A stretch of DNA of 64,000 bases, from positions 3,449,252-3,513,251 of the forward strand of contig NZ_CP004078.1 in assembly GCF_000612505.1 (NCBI RefSeq), in the 5' to 3' direction. Under the pieces are notes generated by a model. That model was not told the origin of the DNA. It saw nothing but the letters and a program-made list of their open reading frames with translations, and made no database searches. Positions 1 through 8,199 of this stretch are shown here, one piece after another (position 1 is the stretch's first letter; every line of letters begins with the position of its first letter). Source of the stretch: Paenibacillus sabinae T27 (GTDB lineage: Bacteria; Bacillota; Bacilli; Paenibacillales; Paenibacillaceae). A program made the position numbers and the translations under genes.

Positions 1-314
1 CCCATCATTTTGGCGAGAATCGCCTGCCCGATGGCGTTGTTGATCTTATGGGCACCGGTATGATTCAAATCCTCACGCTTCAAATATATTTTCGCCCCGC
101 CCAGCTGAGTGCTGAGCCGTTCGGCGTAGTACAGCGGCGTCTCCCGTCCGGAATACTGCTTAAGTAAATACTCAACCTGCTCCTGAAACTTCGGGTCTGC
201 CGAGAATTTGTTATAAGCCTCTTCCAGCTCGATCAATGCATTCATCAAGGTTTCGGGCACGAAGCGTCCCCCGAAAGCTCCGAAACGTCCATGCCGGTCC
301 GGCACCTGTATCAT
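1..314 (-). CDS. trpB: Tryptophan synthase beta chain, N-terminal part
   Basis: Partial gene: the N-terminal ~104 residues are present and the rest runs off the left window edge. TrpB joins indole and L-serine to make tryptophan using PLP. The visible part has the family start ([15 protein letters not shown]) and the stretch [14 protein letters not shown], whose lysine, in the HK pair, is the one that binds PLP in the family. The ATG (312-314) overlaps the trpF stop in an ATGA arrangement, so the two are translationally coupled. It is the fifth gene of trpEDCFB; trpA would be expected beyond the edge. Confidence 0.95.
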   Translation of the reverse strand, partial: MIQVPDRHGRFGAFGGRFVPETLMNALIELEEAYNKFSADPKFQEQVEYLLKQYSGRETPLYYAERLSTQLGGAKIYLKREDLNHTGAHKINNAIGQAILAKMM

Positions 315-991
315 GATTGCTTCACCCTTTCCACAAAAGCTGTCATTTTGGCGATATCTTTCACTCCGTCACTTTCCACTCCGCTGGACACGTCCACTCC
401 ATCCGGCGCGTAGTCTTCCAGCAGCCCGCCTACATTATCTGGCGAAAGACCGCCGGCTACAAAAAGGGGCACTCCCATAGCCCGCGCCCTCTTACGGTAA
501 GCGGGAATCTTGTCCCAGGCGAACGTCCGCCCGGAGCCGCCTCTCTGCGCCTCATCAAGCGTATCAAGCAGAAGGGCGTCAATCGCGCCGGTATAGCTTT
601 CCAGCAGCGATCCATTGTTATCAGTATCCTCTATTTCAGCCGCAGCTACCGGAAGCGCCTTCCATATCTGAACACTCGGGAAAGCTTCCTTCACCTCACG
701 GCAAAATGCCGGGCTCTCGTTCCCATGCAGCTGAATAACGCCTAGCGGTACAGCGGCCAGAATCCCGTTCAGTTCGTCCATCTCCGGATTGACAAAGACC
801 CCGGCGGCAAGCGGAGCCTGCCCTGTCTTCCATTCTCCTAGGACGGAAGCCAGTCCCGCCGCCTGCTCAGGTGATACCTTCCGGCGGCTCGGAGCAAAGA
901 CAAGGCCGATATAATCAACCGGCAAGTGTACCATAGATTTTAGCACTTCAACGTCCTGAAGTCCACAAATTTTTACCTTCGTCTCAGCCAT
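311..991 (-). CDS. trpF: Phosphoribosylanthranilate isomerase
   Basis: Converts phosphoribosylanthranilate to CdRP, the third step of tryptophan synthesis; a TIM barrel. The 226-residue protein opens with [11 protein letters not shown], which carries the KICG motif whose cysteine (residue 9) is the catalytic base in the family. The acid is probably the Asp in LLLDT near residue 140, and the C-terminal DVSSGVE binds phosphate. A longer upstream reading exists, but the ATG at 989-991 is chosen because the family begins just before KICG. It overlaps the end of trpC by 8 bp. Confidence 0.94.
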   Translation of the reverse strand: MAETKVKICGLQDVEVLKSMVHLPVDYIGLVFAPSRRKVSPEQAAGLASVLGEWKTGQAPLAAGVFVNPEMDELNGILAAVPLGVIQLHGNESPAFCREVKEAFPSVQIWKALPVAAAEIEDTDNNGSLLESYTGAIDALLLDTLDEAQRGGSGRTFAWDKIPAYRKRARAMGVPLFVAGGLSPDNVGGLLEDYAPDGVDVSSGVESDGVKDIAKMTAFVERVKQS

Positions 992-1814
992 TCCGCACCC
1001 GGCCCTCGCCACGGGTAACCGGGCCGAGCAGACTTCCGACCGCCTGTTCCACATCCTCCTGCCGCATGAAATATTCCCCGACCAGCACGCCGTCCGCGCC
1101 GTTCGACTTCAAATAGGCGATATCCTCCGGCCCCGCGATTCCGCTCTCGCTGATCAGGGGAACACCTTTCGGAGCAAGCGCCGCAAGCTCGGCCGTTGTG
1201 GCAAGCGCGGTCTCGAACGTTCGCAAATTGCGGTTGTTGATGCCGAGCAGCACATGGGGAAGCTCCGCCTTGCCCGTGTTCAGCACCGCTTCCAGCTCAC
1301 TGCGGTCATGAACCTCGATCAATACGTCGAGTCCAAGGCTTCCCGCGGTGTCTGCGAAGGAAGAGAGTACGGCGGGAGTAAGTATTGCCGCAATCAGCAG
1401 TATGGCATCCGCTCCGATCAAGCGGGCTTCATAAATTTGCTTCTCGTCGATAATGAAATCCTTGCGCAGCAGCGGCAGGCTTACCGCCTCCCGGACCTGG
1501 GTCAGATATTCTCCGCTGCCCTGAAAATACTGCTGGTCGGTCAGGACGGAGAGACAGTCCGCTCCGCCAGCTTCATAGGATCTTGCGATCTGGACAGGAT
1601 CGAAATCCGGGCGGATCAGCCCTTTGGAGGGAGACGCCTTCTTCACTTCGGCGATCAGCCCCATTTCCCGCTGTCGTCCCAGCGTAAGCGCCCGGCGGAA
1701 TCCGCGGGTTGCCGGCAGTCCGGCGATTTGGCGCTCCACTTCGGCAAGGGAGAACGATGCGCTGAGCGTCTCCACCTCTTTGATCTTGGTAGTTACAATT
1801 TTATCGAGATACAT
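984..1814 (-). CDS. trpC: Indole-3-glycerol phosphate synthase
   Basis: Closes the indole ring of CdRP to give indole-3-glycerol phosphate. The 276-residue TIM barrel shows the family motifs in order: EVKKASPSKG near residue 55 (with a catalytic lysine), LRKDFIID near 115, GINNRNL near 190 and SESGI near 222. It is slightly longer than the usual 250-265 residues, the excess being a C-terminal tail rich in Arg and Gly that overlaps trpF. Its ATG overlaps the trpD stop by 14 bp, which fits a single translationally coupled operon. Confidence 0.95.
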   Translation of the reverse strand: MYLDKIVTTKIKEVETLSASFSLAEVERQIAGLPATRGFRRALTLGRQREMGLIAEVKKASPSKGLIRPDFDPVQIARSYEAGGADCLSVLTDQQYFQGSGEYLTQVREAVSLPLLRKDFIIDEKQIYEARLIGADAILLIAAILTPAVLSSFADTAGSLGLDVLIEVHDRSELEAVLNTGKAELPHVLLGINNRNLRTFETALATTAELAALAPKGVPLISESGIAGPEDIAYLKSNGADGVLVGEYFMRQEDVEQAVGSLLGPVTRGEGRVRNG

Positions 1815-2847
1815 GTTTGAGTTCCTCCGTAATGGCGATCAGCTGCTCCAGCTTGCGTGCCGCTTCGCCCGAATCGATCATTTCCGCCGCCTTCCGGACA
1901 CCTTCAGCCAGCGTATCCGCAAGGCCTGCGACATAGATGCAGGCTCCAGCATTGGCAAGCACAATGTCCCGGTAAGGCGTCTTCGCGCCTTCTAGCACCG
2001 TACGGATAATCGCCGCATTCTCTTCGGGTCCGCCGCCGAGAACGGCTTCCAGCGGATGGCTGGGAAGCCCCAGATCATGCGGGGTAATTTCATAAGTCGT
2101 TACCGCGCCGTCCCGAAGCTCCGACACGACGGTCGGAGAGGAAATGCTGATCTCGTCAAGACCGTCGAGGCTGCTGACCACGAGCGCGCGTTTCGAGCCA
2201 AGCTCCTTGAGCACCCGGGCCACCGTCTCGGTCTTATCCCGGTCGTAAATGCCGAGGAGCTGCCGGTCCGCTCCGGCCGGATTCGTCAGCGGTCCGAGCA
2301 TGTTGAACACCGTCCGAACGCCGAGTTCCTTCCGCGGGCCAGCGGCGTGCTTCATGGACGGATGATAAATCTGCGCGAACAGGAAGCAGATGCCGATTTC
2401 GTTCAGGCACCGCTTCGCCTGCTCCGCGTCCAGATGAATGTTGACGCCAAGCGCCTCCAGCACGTCAGCGCTGCCCGCTCTTCCGGATGCGGAACGGTTG
2501 CCGTGCTTGGCGACGCGGACCGACGCGGCTGCGGAAATAATCGCCGAAGCCGTGGAAATGTTGAACTTGTGGATGCCGGAGCCGCCGGTTCCGCAGGTGT
2601 CCAGGAGCCGCTCATTCTCCGTGGCGACCTGAGTTCCGAACCCGCGCATCGCCTGCGCGAAGCCCGTAATCTCATCGACGGTCTCGCCTTTGATCCGCAG
2701 AGCGGTAAGCAGCGAGCCGATTTGGGCCTGCGTAGCCGCTCCTTCCATGATCGCGCCCATAATGTCACGCGCCTGCTCCCGGGATAAATCCTTGCCTTCA
2801 ATCAGCCCGGCGATTCCGGACTGCACCAATTGAGTAATGCTGCTCAT
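1801..2847 (-). CDS. trpD: Anthranilate phosphoribosyltransferase
   Basis: Transfers phosphoribose from PRPP to anthranilate, the second step of the pathway. At 348 residues it is typical. The PRPP-binding loop DTCGTGGSG lies at residues 83-91 and KHGNRSASG near 115. It is a stand-alone TrpD without a fused glutaminase domain, and no trpG/pabA glutaminase gene is in this operon. As in B. subtilis, the glutaminase subunit is probably shared with a folate-cluster pabA elsewhere (inference). It follows trpE after a 68-bp gap. Confidence 0.95.
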   Translation of the reverse strand: MSSITQLVQSGIAGLIEGKDLSREQARDIMGAIMEGAATQAQIGSLLTALRIKGETVDEITGFAQAMRGFGTQVATENERLLDTCGTGGSGIHKFNISTASAIISAAASVRVAKHGNRSASGRAGSADVLEALGVNIHLDAEQAKRCLNEIGICFLFAQIYHPSMKHAAGPRKELGVRTVFNMLGPLTNPAGADRQLLGIYDRDKTETVARVLKELGSKRALVVSSLDGLDEISISSPTVVSELRDGAVTTYEITPHDLGLPSHPLEAVLGGGPEENAAIIRTVLEGAKTPYRDIVLANAGACIYVAGLADTLAEGVRKAAEMIDSGEAARKLEQLIAITEELKHVSR

Positions 2848-2915
2848 TGCCGTATGTTCTCCTCTCGCTCCTCAGAGATTGATTATCGCTTCAGCCGCTT
2901 TTTGCAAAAGCCCGG

Positions 2916-4469
2916 TCAAGGGGTATATTCGTACATGTAATCCTGATTGATGCTGCCCCTGTCCTTCGCCTTCGCCGGGAACATCGCCTCGGCCATCCGA
3001 ATCGCCTTCAGCATGCCCTTGGCTTTGTTGACGGTCTCCTCGTACTCCTTCTCCGGCACGGAATCCCATACGATACCCGCCCCCGCCTGAACATAGGCCC
3101 GGCCTTTGCGGAAAATAATGGTCCGGATCGTGATGCAGGAATCCATATTTCCGGAGAAGCCAAGGTACCCTATCGCTCCCGCATAGGCTCCGCGCGCTTC
3201 ACGCTCAAGCTCGGCGATAATCTCCATCGCCCGCAGCTTTGGAGCTCCGGAGACGGTGCCCGCCGGAAGGCAGGAAAGAAAAGCGTCGAAGAAATCTTTG
3301 TCCTCGCGGAGTTTGCCCGAAACATTCGATACCATATGCATGACATGGGAGTATTTCTCGATCTCCATGAAAGAATCGCATTTGACGGTTCCAAACTTGG
3401 AGACGCGGCCGAGATCATTGCGTCCCAGATCGACGAGCATCAGATGCTCGGCTCTCTCTTTTTCATCCGCCAGCAGTTCAGCCGCCAGCGCCCGGTCCCG
3501 CGCCTCATTCTCGCCTCTCGGCCTTGTTCCGGCAATCGGCCGGGTCTCCACCCGGTCTCCGTCCACTTTCACCAGAGCCTCCGGCGAAGTGCCGACGATG
3601 ATTTCATCGTCCATTTTGAGATAGTACATATAAGGTGACGGATTCAGTGTCCGCAGCAGACGGTACACATGAAGCGGGGACACTTCGGTATTGATATGGA
3701 ACCGCTGGGACAGCACGACCTGAAAAATATCGCCAGCCCGGATATATTCCTTGGCCTTCTCCACATTGCCGACGAACTGCTCCTTCGTCAGATTGGAGTG
3801 AATATCGCCCAGCTCGATATCCTGCGGAATGCTGCGCCGGTTCAGATTTTCCTGCGGTCCCTGGCTGTGCAGCTCCTCCGCCATCTCTTCCAGCTTGCGG
3901 TCCAGCTGCTCGTAATTGGCCAGGATATCAGAATCACTGTCTCCATCTTTTATGTGAAGATTTCCTACCAGCAGGATCTGCTGCTTCACATGGTCGAACA
4001 CGATAATCCGGTCACAGAACATGAAACGGATATCGTCCATTTTTAAATCGTCGCTGGCATGCGCCGGAAGCTTCTCGTAATACTGAAGCAGATCGTAACC
4101 GAAAAATCCGATCGCCCCCCCGGTGAACGGGGGCATTTCCGCAAGCTTCGGGCTGCGGTAAGAACGGAGCAGGGCTTTCAGCTCTTCAATCGGTTTGCCG
4201 TTCAGCTGCCTTTTCTCGCCGCCGATTTCCACGTTGATGGCGCCCTTTTTGCCGGAAATGAGCAGGAACGGATCGCTGCCGATGAACGAATACCGGGCCC
4301 ATTGGATGCCGCCCTCCACGCTTTCCAGCAGAAAGGCATTCTTGCGTCCAGCAAACCGCTGAAAAATCCGGATCGGCGTTTCCATATCGGCCAGGAGCCG
4401 CTTTACCACCGGAATGAGGTTATACTGCCGCGAGAGCGATATCACTTGTTCAACACTGGGACTGGTCAT
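2916..4469 (-). CDS. trpE: Anthranilate synthase component I
   Basis: Converts chorismate plus ammonia or glutamine to anthranilate, the committed step to tryptophan. At 517 residues it is typical. The LLES motif at residues 47-50 belongs to the tryptophan feedback site. The chorismate-binding domain shows RPIAGTRPRG near 305, RNDLGRV near 350 and LPAGTVSGAPK near 395. The ATG is preceded by a strong AAGGAGG with good spacing. It is the first structural gene of the operon and sits behind a long leader with a TRAP-type site and terminators, so control at transcription as well as by feedback is expected. Confidence 0.96.
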   Translation of the reverse strand: MTSPSVEQVISLSRQYNLIPVVKRLLADMETPIRIFQRFAGRKNAFLLESVEGGIQWARYSFIGSDPFLLISGKKGAINVEIGGEKRQLNGKPIEELKALLRSYRSPKLAEMPPFTGGAIGFFGYDLLQYYEKLPAHASDDLKMDDIRFMFCDRIIVFDHVKQQILLVGNLHIKDGDSDSDILANYEQLDRKLEEMAEELHSQGPQENLNRRSIPQDIELGDIHSNLTKEQFVGNVEKAKEYIRAGDIFQVVLSQRFHINTEVSPLHVYRLLRTLNPSPYMYYLKMDDEIIVGTSPEALVKVDGDRVETRPIAGTRPRGENEARDRALAAELLADEKERAEHLMLVDLGRNDLGRVSKFGTVKCDSFMEIEKYSHVMHMVSNVSGKLREDKDFFDAFLSCLPAGTVSGAPKLRAMEIIAELEREARGAYAGAIGYLGFSGNMDSCITIRTIIFRKGRAYVQAGAGIVWDSVPEKEYEETVNKAKGMLKAIRMAEAMFPAKAKDRGSINQDYMYEYTP

Positions 4470-4518
4470 TTGTCGTTCCTCCTTGAACTTTAGAAAGGGT
4501 ATTCGAGCTGAAAATACA

Positions 4519-4543
4519 GAAAAACCTCCACCGAAGTAGAGGT
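4519..4543 (-). terminator. trp leader terminator 2
   Basis: On the minus-strand transcript the stem ACCTCTAC/GTGGAGGT encloses a TTCG tetraloop and is followed by five Ts, a textbook intrinsic terminator about 50 nt before the trpE start codon. Its 5' arm lies in CTAACCTCT (4538-4546), which is complementary with one bulged base to AGAGTTAG inside the TRAP-like site at 4849-4856. The pairing could form an antiterminator that TRAP binding would prevent (inference). Confidence 0.85.
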
Positions 4544-4560
4544 TAGGTTAAGCAAGCGTA

Positions 4561-4603
4561 TAAAAAGAGCGGGATTTCGGCATCAGGCAATTGCAACCGC
4601 TCT
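4561..4603 (-). terminator. trp leader terminator-like hairpin 1
   Basis: On the minus strand the arms AGAGCGG and CCGCTCT flank a 24-nt loop and are followed by TTTTTA. It looks like a second intrinsic terminator 20 nt before the stronger one. The large loop makes it less certain. Two terminators in tandem before trpE are not what the B. subtilis trp leader has. Confidence 0.55.
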
Positions 4604-4810
4604 GCCCCGGAAGATGCAAACAAGATCCCCGCATTCAAAGCAATGCAACAACCAATATCCGAACAAGACGATATCTCCAAGGGTGGAGATCGATCTTAAA
4701 CGATACAATCAGGCACAGGTCATGCTCAAATATCCGTGCGTCCCTGCGAACCTCGTGTCCGCAATCCCGCGCTTGGCATACCCGCCTTCTGCTGTATCAA
4801 CAATAAATCC

Positions 4811-4865
4811 CTATCACTCAGCTCTTCTCTGCTCATCTCAACTCTGATCTAACTCTGCTTCACTC
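4811..4865 (-). promoter_or_regulatory. TRAP (MtrB) binding site in trp leader
   Basis: Read on the minus strand, this 55-nt stretch holds ten GAG or TAG triplets: GAG, GAG, TAG, GAG, then six more (five GAG with a final TAG among them) spaced mostly by two bases, ending in GAGTGATAG. This is the pattern that tryptophan-bound TRAP recognises, in B. subtilis eleven (G/U)AG repeats spaced by two or three bases. The first two or three repeats are spaced less regularly here. The site starts only a few bases after the predicted transcription start. mtrB is at 15317-15565 in the same window, which supports the reading. Confidence 0.85.
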
Positions 4866-4875
4866 GTCTGATTAC

Positions 4876-4905
4876 ACTATACATGATACAAACGCTCATT
4901 GACAA
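4876..4905 (-). promoter_or_regulatory. trp operon promoter
   Basis: TTGTCA (4900-4905) and TATAGT (4876-4881) are separated by 18 bp, a good sigma-A match on the minus strand. The predicted start near 4869 puts the TRAP-like triplets at the extreme 5' end of the RNA and gives a leader of about 400 nt before trpE. Confidence 0.75.
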
Positions 4906-4921
4906 CCCCTGAGACAACCTA

Positions 4922-5020
4922 TTATTTGGAAATCCTCGCCCTCTTTCGGGCAAGCTCCCTTATGCAGACCTCGGTAAACCTGTCATCTAAGCTTAAGTAC
5001 AGCCCCGCAAGGAACTCCAA
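4922..5020 (-). CDS. Possible 32-residue ORF between aroH and trp promoter
   Basis: A TTG-started frame of 32 residues (MEFLAGLYLSLDDRF..., ending in a basic ARKRARISK tail). The frame stays open upstream to about 5098 without a usable start codon. The residue mix looks protein-like, but there is no clear ribosome binding site. The start region is also part of a perfect 9-bp inverted repeat (GCCCCGCAA / TTGCGGGGC, 5002-5010 and 5047-5055). It could be a small gene, a decayed gene or chance. Confidence 0.25.
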   Translation of the reverse strand: MEFLAGLYLSLDDRFTEVCIRELARKRARISK

Positions 5021-5094
5021 TGCTTCGAGAAAGATACCTTGTACATTGCGGGGCCATTGAAAACTTATAAGTTCGGTAGGAAAATAACCGTTAG

Positions 5095-5466
5095 TTATTT
5101 ACTCTCGGATAAATCCGGACGCAGCTTCTGCGCCTCGTTCAGATAGACATGACGGATTTCGCGCTGGCTTTTGTCCGTATTGACCTGCACCATCAGGCGA
5201 ATGCATTTCGGCAGGCTGCCCTTGACCGGAATTTCGGTCGAGCACATCAAAGGCACGAGCTCCCACCCTTCGATTTCGCGGATGGCCCGAGCCGGGAAAG
5301 TTGCATCCAGATCAGTGGTCATCGTAATCCACACGCTGCAGATATCTTCGGCGATAATGTTATTGCGTTCGACCATTTCCCGAAGCAGCAGTACCGTTTC
5401 CCGCAAAATTTCCTGTTCCTCGTTGCTGGTGACGGTAGTCGCTCCGCGGATGCCGCGGTTTACCAT
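5095..5466 (-). CDS. aroH: Chorismate mutase, AroH type
   Basis: Monofunctional chorismate mutase making prephenate for Phe and Tyr synthesis. The 123 residues match the B. subtilis AroH class (trimeric alpha/beta barrel), not the helical AroQ class. The start MVNRGIRGATTV carries the conserved Arg7 and the RGATTV strand, and the C-terminal VYLNEAQKLRPDL is typical. The start overlaps the aroB stop by 7 bp. The order aroC-aroB-aroH-trp matches B. subtilis. Confidence 0.94.
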   Translation of the reverse strand: MVNRGIRGATTVTSNEEQEILRETVLLLREMVERNNIIAEDICSVWITMTTDLDATFPARAIREIEGWELVPLMCSTEIPVKGSLPKCIRLMVQVNTDKSQREIRHVYLNEAQKLRPDLSESK

Positions 5467-6563
5467 GGGCTCCCCTCCTCTTTAAGCTGCCGGATAACCT
5501 CGCGAACCGCGGACTCCTCAACACCGTTCACAATGCTGACGGCGCCGATCTCATCGGGAACGATAAACGTTATCCGGCCTTCCTTGAATTTCTTGTCGTG
5601 CATCATTGCTTCTATAATCTCTTCCTCGCCGTATTCTGCCGGGAGTCTCGTTGGAAGCTCCAGCGAGCTGAGCAGGGAAACTGTCTCCTCGTACAGGGAA
5701 CGCGAACGGCCCAGCTTGGCTGCGAGCAGCGCGGAACCCGCCATTCCTATGGAGATCGCTTCACCGTGCAGGAAGGTTCCGTAGCCCCCCACCGCTTCAA
5801 CGGCATGCCCGATCGTATGTCCCAGATTCAGAATGGCACGAAGGCCGTGCTCCCTTTCATCCTCGCCCACGACATCCGCCTTGATCGCGCAGCCGCGCTC
5901 CAGCGCGTAGCCGAGCGCCTCAGGGTCCAGAGCGAGCAGCTCGGCCGCATGCTCCCGGCACCAATAGGCGAAATCACGGTCCAGGATCAGCCCGTGCTTG
6001 ATGACTTCGGCCAAGCCGGAACGCACCTGGCGCGGAGGAAGCGACAGCAGCGTATTCAGGTCATACACGACCATCTTCGGCTGGTAGAACGCCCCGATCA
6101 TATTTTTCGCCAGCGGATGATTCACCGCTACCTTGCCTCCAACACTGCTGTCGTGCGCCAGAATCGTTGTCGGAATCTGCATGAAGCCGATGCCGCGCAT
6201 ATAGGTCGCGGCCACAAAGCCCGCCAGATCGCCGACGACACCGCCGCCCAGCGCCAGAACGGCTGAGCTGCGGTCCAGTCCGGCTGAGATCGCTGTCGTC
6301 ATCACTTCTTCATAGACGGTCAGCGATTTCGAGGCCTCTCCCGCCGGAATGATATGGCTGACAACGGTGTAGCCTCCGGCCTTTAACCGCTCCTCCAATT
6401 CCGAAAGATACAGAGGGGCCACCGCGCTGTCGCTCACGATCAGCAGCGGGCTGCGGACCGGAAATCCGGCTTCCGCGCACAGGCCGGCAATGCCCTCCAG
6501 AATTCCGCTTCCAATCACAATCGGATAGGAGCGTTCACCCAAAGCTACATTAATTCTCCGCAT
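5460..6563 (-). CDS. aroB: 3-dehydroquinate synthase
   Basis: Cyclises DAHP to 3-dehydroquinate, the second shikimate step; needs NAD+ and a divalent metal. The 367-residue protein has GGGVVGDLAGFVAATYMRG, the NAD/substrate motif, near residue 104, and the metal ligands in LAEVIKHG and NLGHTIGHAVE, followed by FLHGEA. The open frame extends further upstream, but MRRINVALGERSYPI at 6561-6563 is the family-like start and lies 1-2 bp after the aroC stop. Confidence 0.95.
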   Translation of the reverse strand: MRRINVALGERSYPIVIGSGILEGIAGLCAEAGFPVRSPLLIVSDSAVAPLYLSELEERLKAGGYTVVSHIIPAGEASKSLTVYEEVMTTAISAGLDRSSAVLALGGGVVGDLAGFVAATYMRGIGFMQIPTTILAHDSSVGGKVAVNHPLAKNMIGAFYQPKMVVYDLNTLLSLPPRQVRSGLAEVIKHGLILDRDFAYWCREHAAELLALDPEALGYALERGCAIKADVVGEDEREHGLRAILNLGHTIGHAVEAVGGYGTFLHGEAISIGMAGSALLAAKLGRSRSLYEETVSLLSSLELPTRLPAEYGEEEIIEAMMHDKKFKEGRITFIVPDEIGAVSIVNGVEESAVREVIRQLKEEGSPW

Positions 6564-6564
6564 A

Positions 6565-7734
6565 TTAATAGCTCTCCAGTTGGGCCAGGTAGTTGTTGTA
6601 ATTGGCCCGGATTTCTTCCATGGAATCGCCGCCGAATTTATCCAGGAACGCCTTGGCGATTTCCCAGGCGACCACATTCTCCAAAACTACGCAGGCCGCG
6701 GGCACCGCACATGCGTCGGAGCGCTCCACCTGGGCTGTAAATGGCTCTTTCGTGTCAATATCCACGCTTTGCAAAGGCTTGTAAAGCGTCGGAATCGGCT
6801 TCATTACTCCGCGCACCACCACCGGCATGCCATTCGTCATGCCGCCTTCAAAGCCGCCGAGCCGGTTGCTCGCCCGGTAGTATCCGCGGCCGGAATCGTA
6901 CATGATTTCGTCATGCACTTTGGAGCCGCGCAGCTTGCCCGCTTCGAAGCCGATGCCGATCTCCACGCCCTTGAAGGCGTTGATCGACACCACCGCTCCG
7001 GCGATAGCGCCGTCGAGCTTGCGGTCGGACTGCACATGGCTGCCCAGGCCAACGGGGAGCCCTTCAACAATACATTCCACAATCCCGCCGATGGAGTCGC
7101 CTTCTTCCTTGATCTGGTCTATGTAGGCTTCCATCTTCTTCTCGGTTTCCTTGTCCACGACTCTGACCGAGGATTCCTCCGTACGGGCGATCAGCTCGTC
7201 GATCGGCAGATCGTTTGCGGGAGCTTCGATCTCGCCGATCCGGATCACTTGTCCGGCAATCTTTACGCCGAATGCTTCCAGCAGCTGCCGCGCAACCGCG
7301 CCGCAAGCCACACGCGCAGCGGTTTCCCGTGCGCTGGAACGCTCCAGAATATTTCGCAAATCCGTCTGATTGTATTTCAGGCCCCCATTCAGGTCCGCAT
7401 GACCGGGGCGGGGGCGGTTAACCCGACGCTTATCCTCGTCCGCGCCTGGAATCGGCTCGACATTCATGATGTTCTTCCAGTGCGTCCAGTCTTTATTCTC
7501 TACAACGAGCGCAACCGGAGCTCCGGTTGTGCCGCCGTGGCGCACTCCGCCGACAATCTGGGCGGTGTCTTTCTCGATCTGCATGCGGCGGCCTCTGCCG
7601 TATCCCTTTTGACGCCGCTGCAATTGAAAATTAAGCTGCTCGAAATCCAGCTGCAGATTGCTGGGCAGACCTTCAATAATCGCCGTAAGCTGGGGACCGT
7701 GCGTCTCCCCAGCGGTTAAATAACGTAAACTCAT
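6565..7734 (-). CDS. aroC: Chorismate synthase
   Basis: Last shikimate step, EPSP to chorismate, using reduced FMN. The 389-residue protein shows GETHGPQL at residues 8-15, [12 protein letters not shown] near 42, [12 protein letters not shown] and RPGHADLNG, and the late [11 protein letters not shown] stretch. B. subtilis calls it aroF. It is first in an aroC-aroB-aroH operon with its own promoter (7797-7826) and sits just after the terminator of the preceding unit. Its product, chorismate, is the substrate of TrpE, AroH and MqnA, all encoded in this window. Confidence 0.96.
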   Translation of the reverse strand: MSLRYLTAGETHGPQLTAIIEGLPSNLQLDFEQLNFQLQRRQKGYGRGRRMQIEKDTAQIVGGVRHGGTTGAPVALVVENKDWTHWKNIMNVEPIPGADEDKRRVNRPRPGHADLNGGLKYNQTDLRNILERSSARETAARVACGAVARQLLEAFGVKIAGQVIRIGEIEAPANDLPIDELIARTEESSVRVVDKETEKKMEAYIDQIKEEGDSIGGIVECIVEGLPVGLGSHVQSDRKLDGAIAGAVVSINAFKGVEIGIGFEAGKLRGSKVHDEIMYDSGRGYYRASNRLGGFEGGMTNGMPVVVRGVMKPIPTLYKPLQSVDIDTKEPFTAQVERSDACAVPAACVVLENVVAWEIAKAFLDKFGGDSMEEIRANYNNYLAQLESY

Positions 7735-7796
7735 GCTGCGTTCCCCCTTCGCGCTTTCAAACTGTAAACTGCTAAAATCCGTAATGACCTTTGCTC

Positions 7797-7826
7797 ATTA
7801 TAGTATAGGGAAATCCCTTTTGACAA
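7797..7826 (-). promoter_or_regulatory. aroC promoter
   Basis: TTGTCA (7821-7826), an 18-bp spacer and a consensus TATAAT (7797-7802) on the minus strand, about 60 bp before the aroC start. Confidence 0.75.
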
Positions 7827-7863
7827 GAAAAGCCCAAAGCTTATCCATTCTTTCATTATTAAA

Positions 7864-7904
7864 CAAAAAACGCCGCCCAAACCCCATTTAAGGAGCGGGC
7901 GGCG
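7864..7904 (-). terminator. Terminator after the cheR unit
   Basis: The minus-strand stem CGCCGCCC/GGGCGGCG with a loop of about 18 nt is followed by TTTTTTG. It ends transcription coming from cheR and the small ORF at 7930-8091 and separates it from aroC. Confidence 0.85.
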
Positions 7905-7929
7905 CTTTAGCTGGACGTAGCGGACGGTA

Positions 7930-8091
7930 TTACCCCCCGACATGCTGGCTCTGCTGCGGGCAAGGCGTTTTGCTCTCCTCCTGCTGAAGCAGGCGCTGAA
8001 GCTGAACGTCCTCCACACCGAGAATTTGACCGCATTCCCTCACGGTGATAAATCCCCGCCGGTATGCGTCAATCACCTTGCTTTTATCCAT
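7930..8091 (-). CDS. Small hypothetical protein, HTH-like
   Basis: A 53-residue ORF (MDKSKVIDAYRRGFITVRE..., ending CPQQSQHVGG) preceded by AAAGG and ending just before a strong terminator. The segment AYRRGFITVRECGQILGV reads like one half of a helix-turn-helix (the sort of pattern seen in sporulation and anti-repressor peptides), followed by a Gln-rich helix. It lies between cheR and aroC, where B. subtilis has nothing. I do not recognise the family. Confidence in its being coding comes from start, SD and residue composition. Confidence 0.55.
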   Translation of the reverse strand: MDKSKVIDAYRRGFITVRECGQILGVEDVQLQRLLQQEESKTPCPQQSQHVGG

Positions 8092-8199
8092 TTCCTAACG
8101 ACCTTTCGCTTGGCATACTGACTCTATCATTCAGTATCTCTGCATCGGGCCGAAAGTATACCTCGCGCTGCCCGCATCCGGAATCCGGCGGTGCCCGGG

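Noticed and set aside
4600..4865. T-box in the trp leader
   Set aside because: No GGTGGNACC T-box sequence and no specifier arrangement; the triplet pattern fits TRAP instead.
6580..7719. 379-codon plus-strand frame over aroC
   Set aside because: Antisense to a complete chorismate synthase gene.
7731..8018. 95-codon minus frame upstream of aroC
   Set aside because: It runs through a strong terminator and the aroC promoter; a better small ORF occupies 7930-8091 in another frame.
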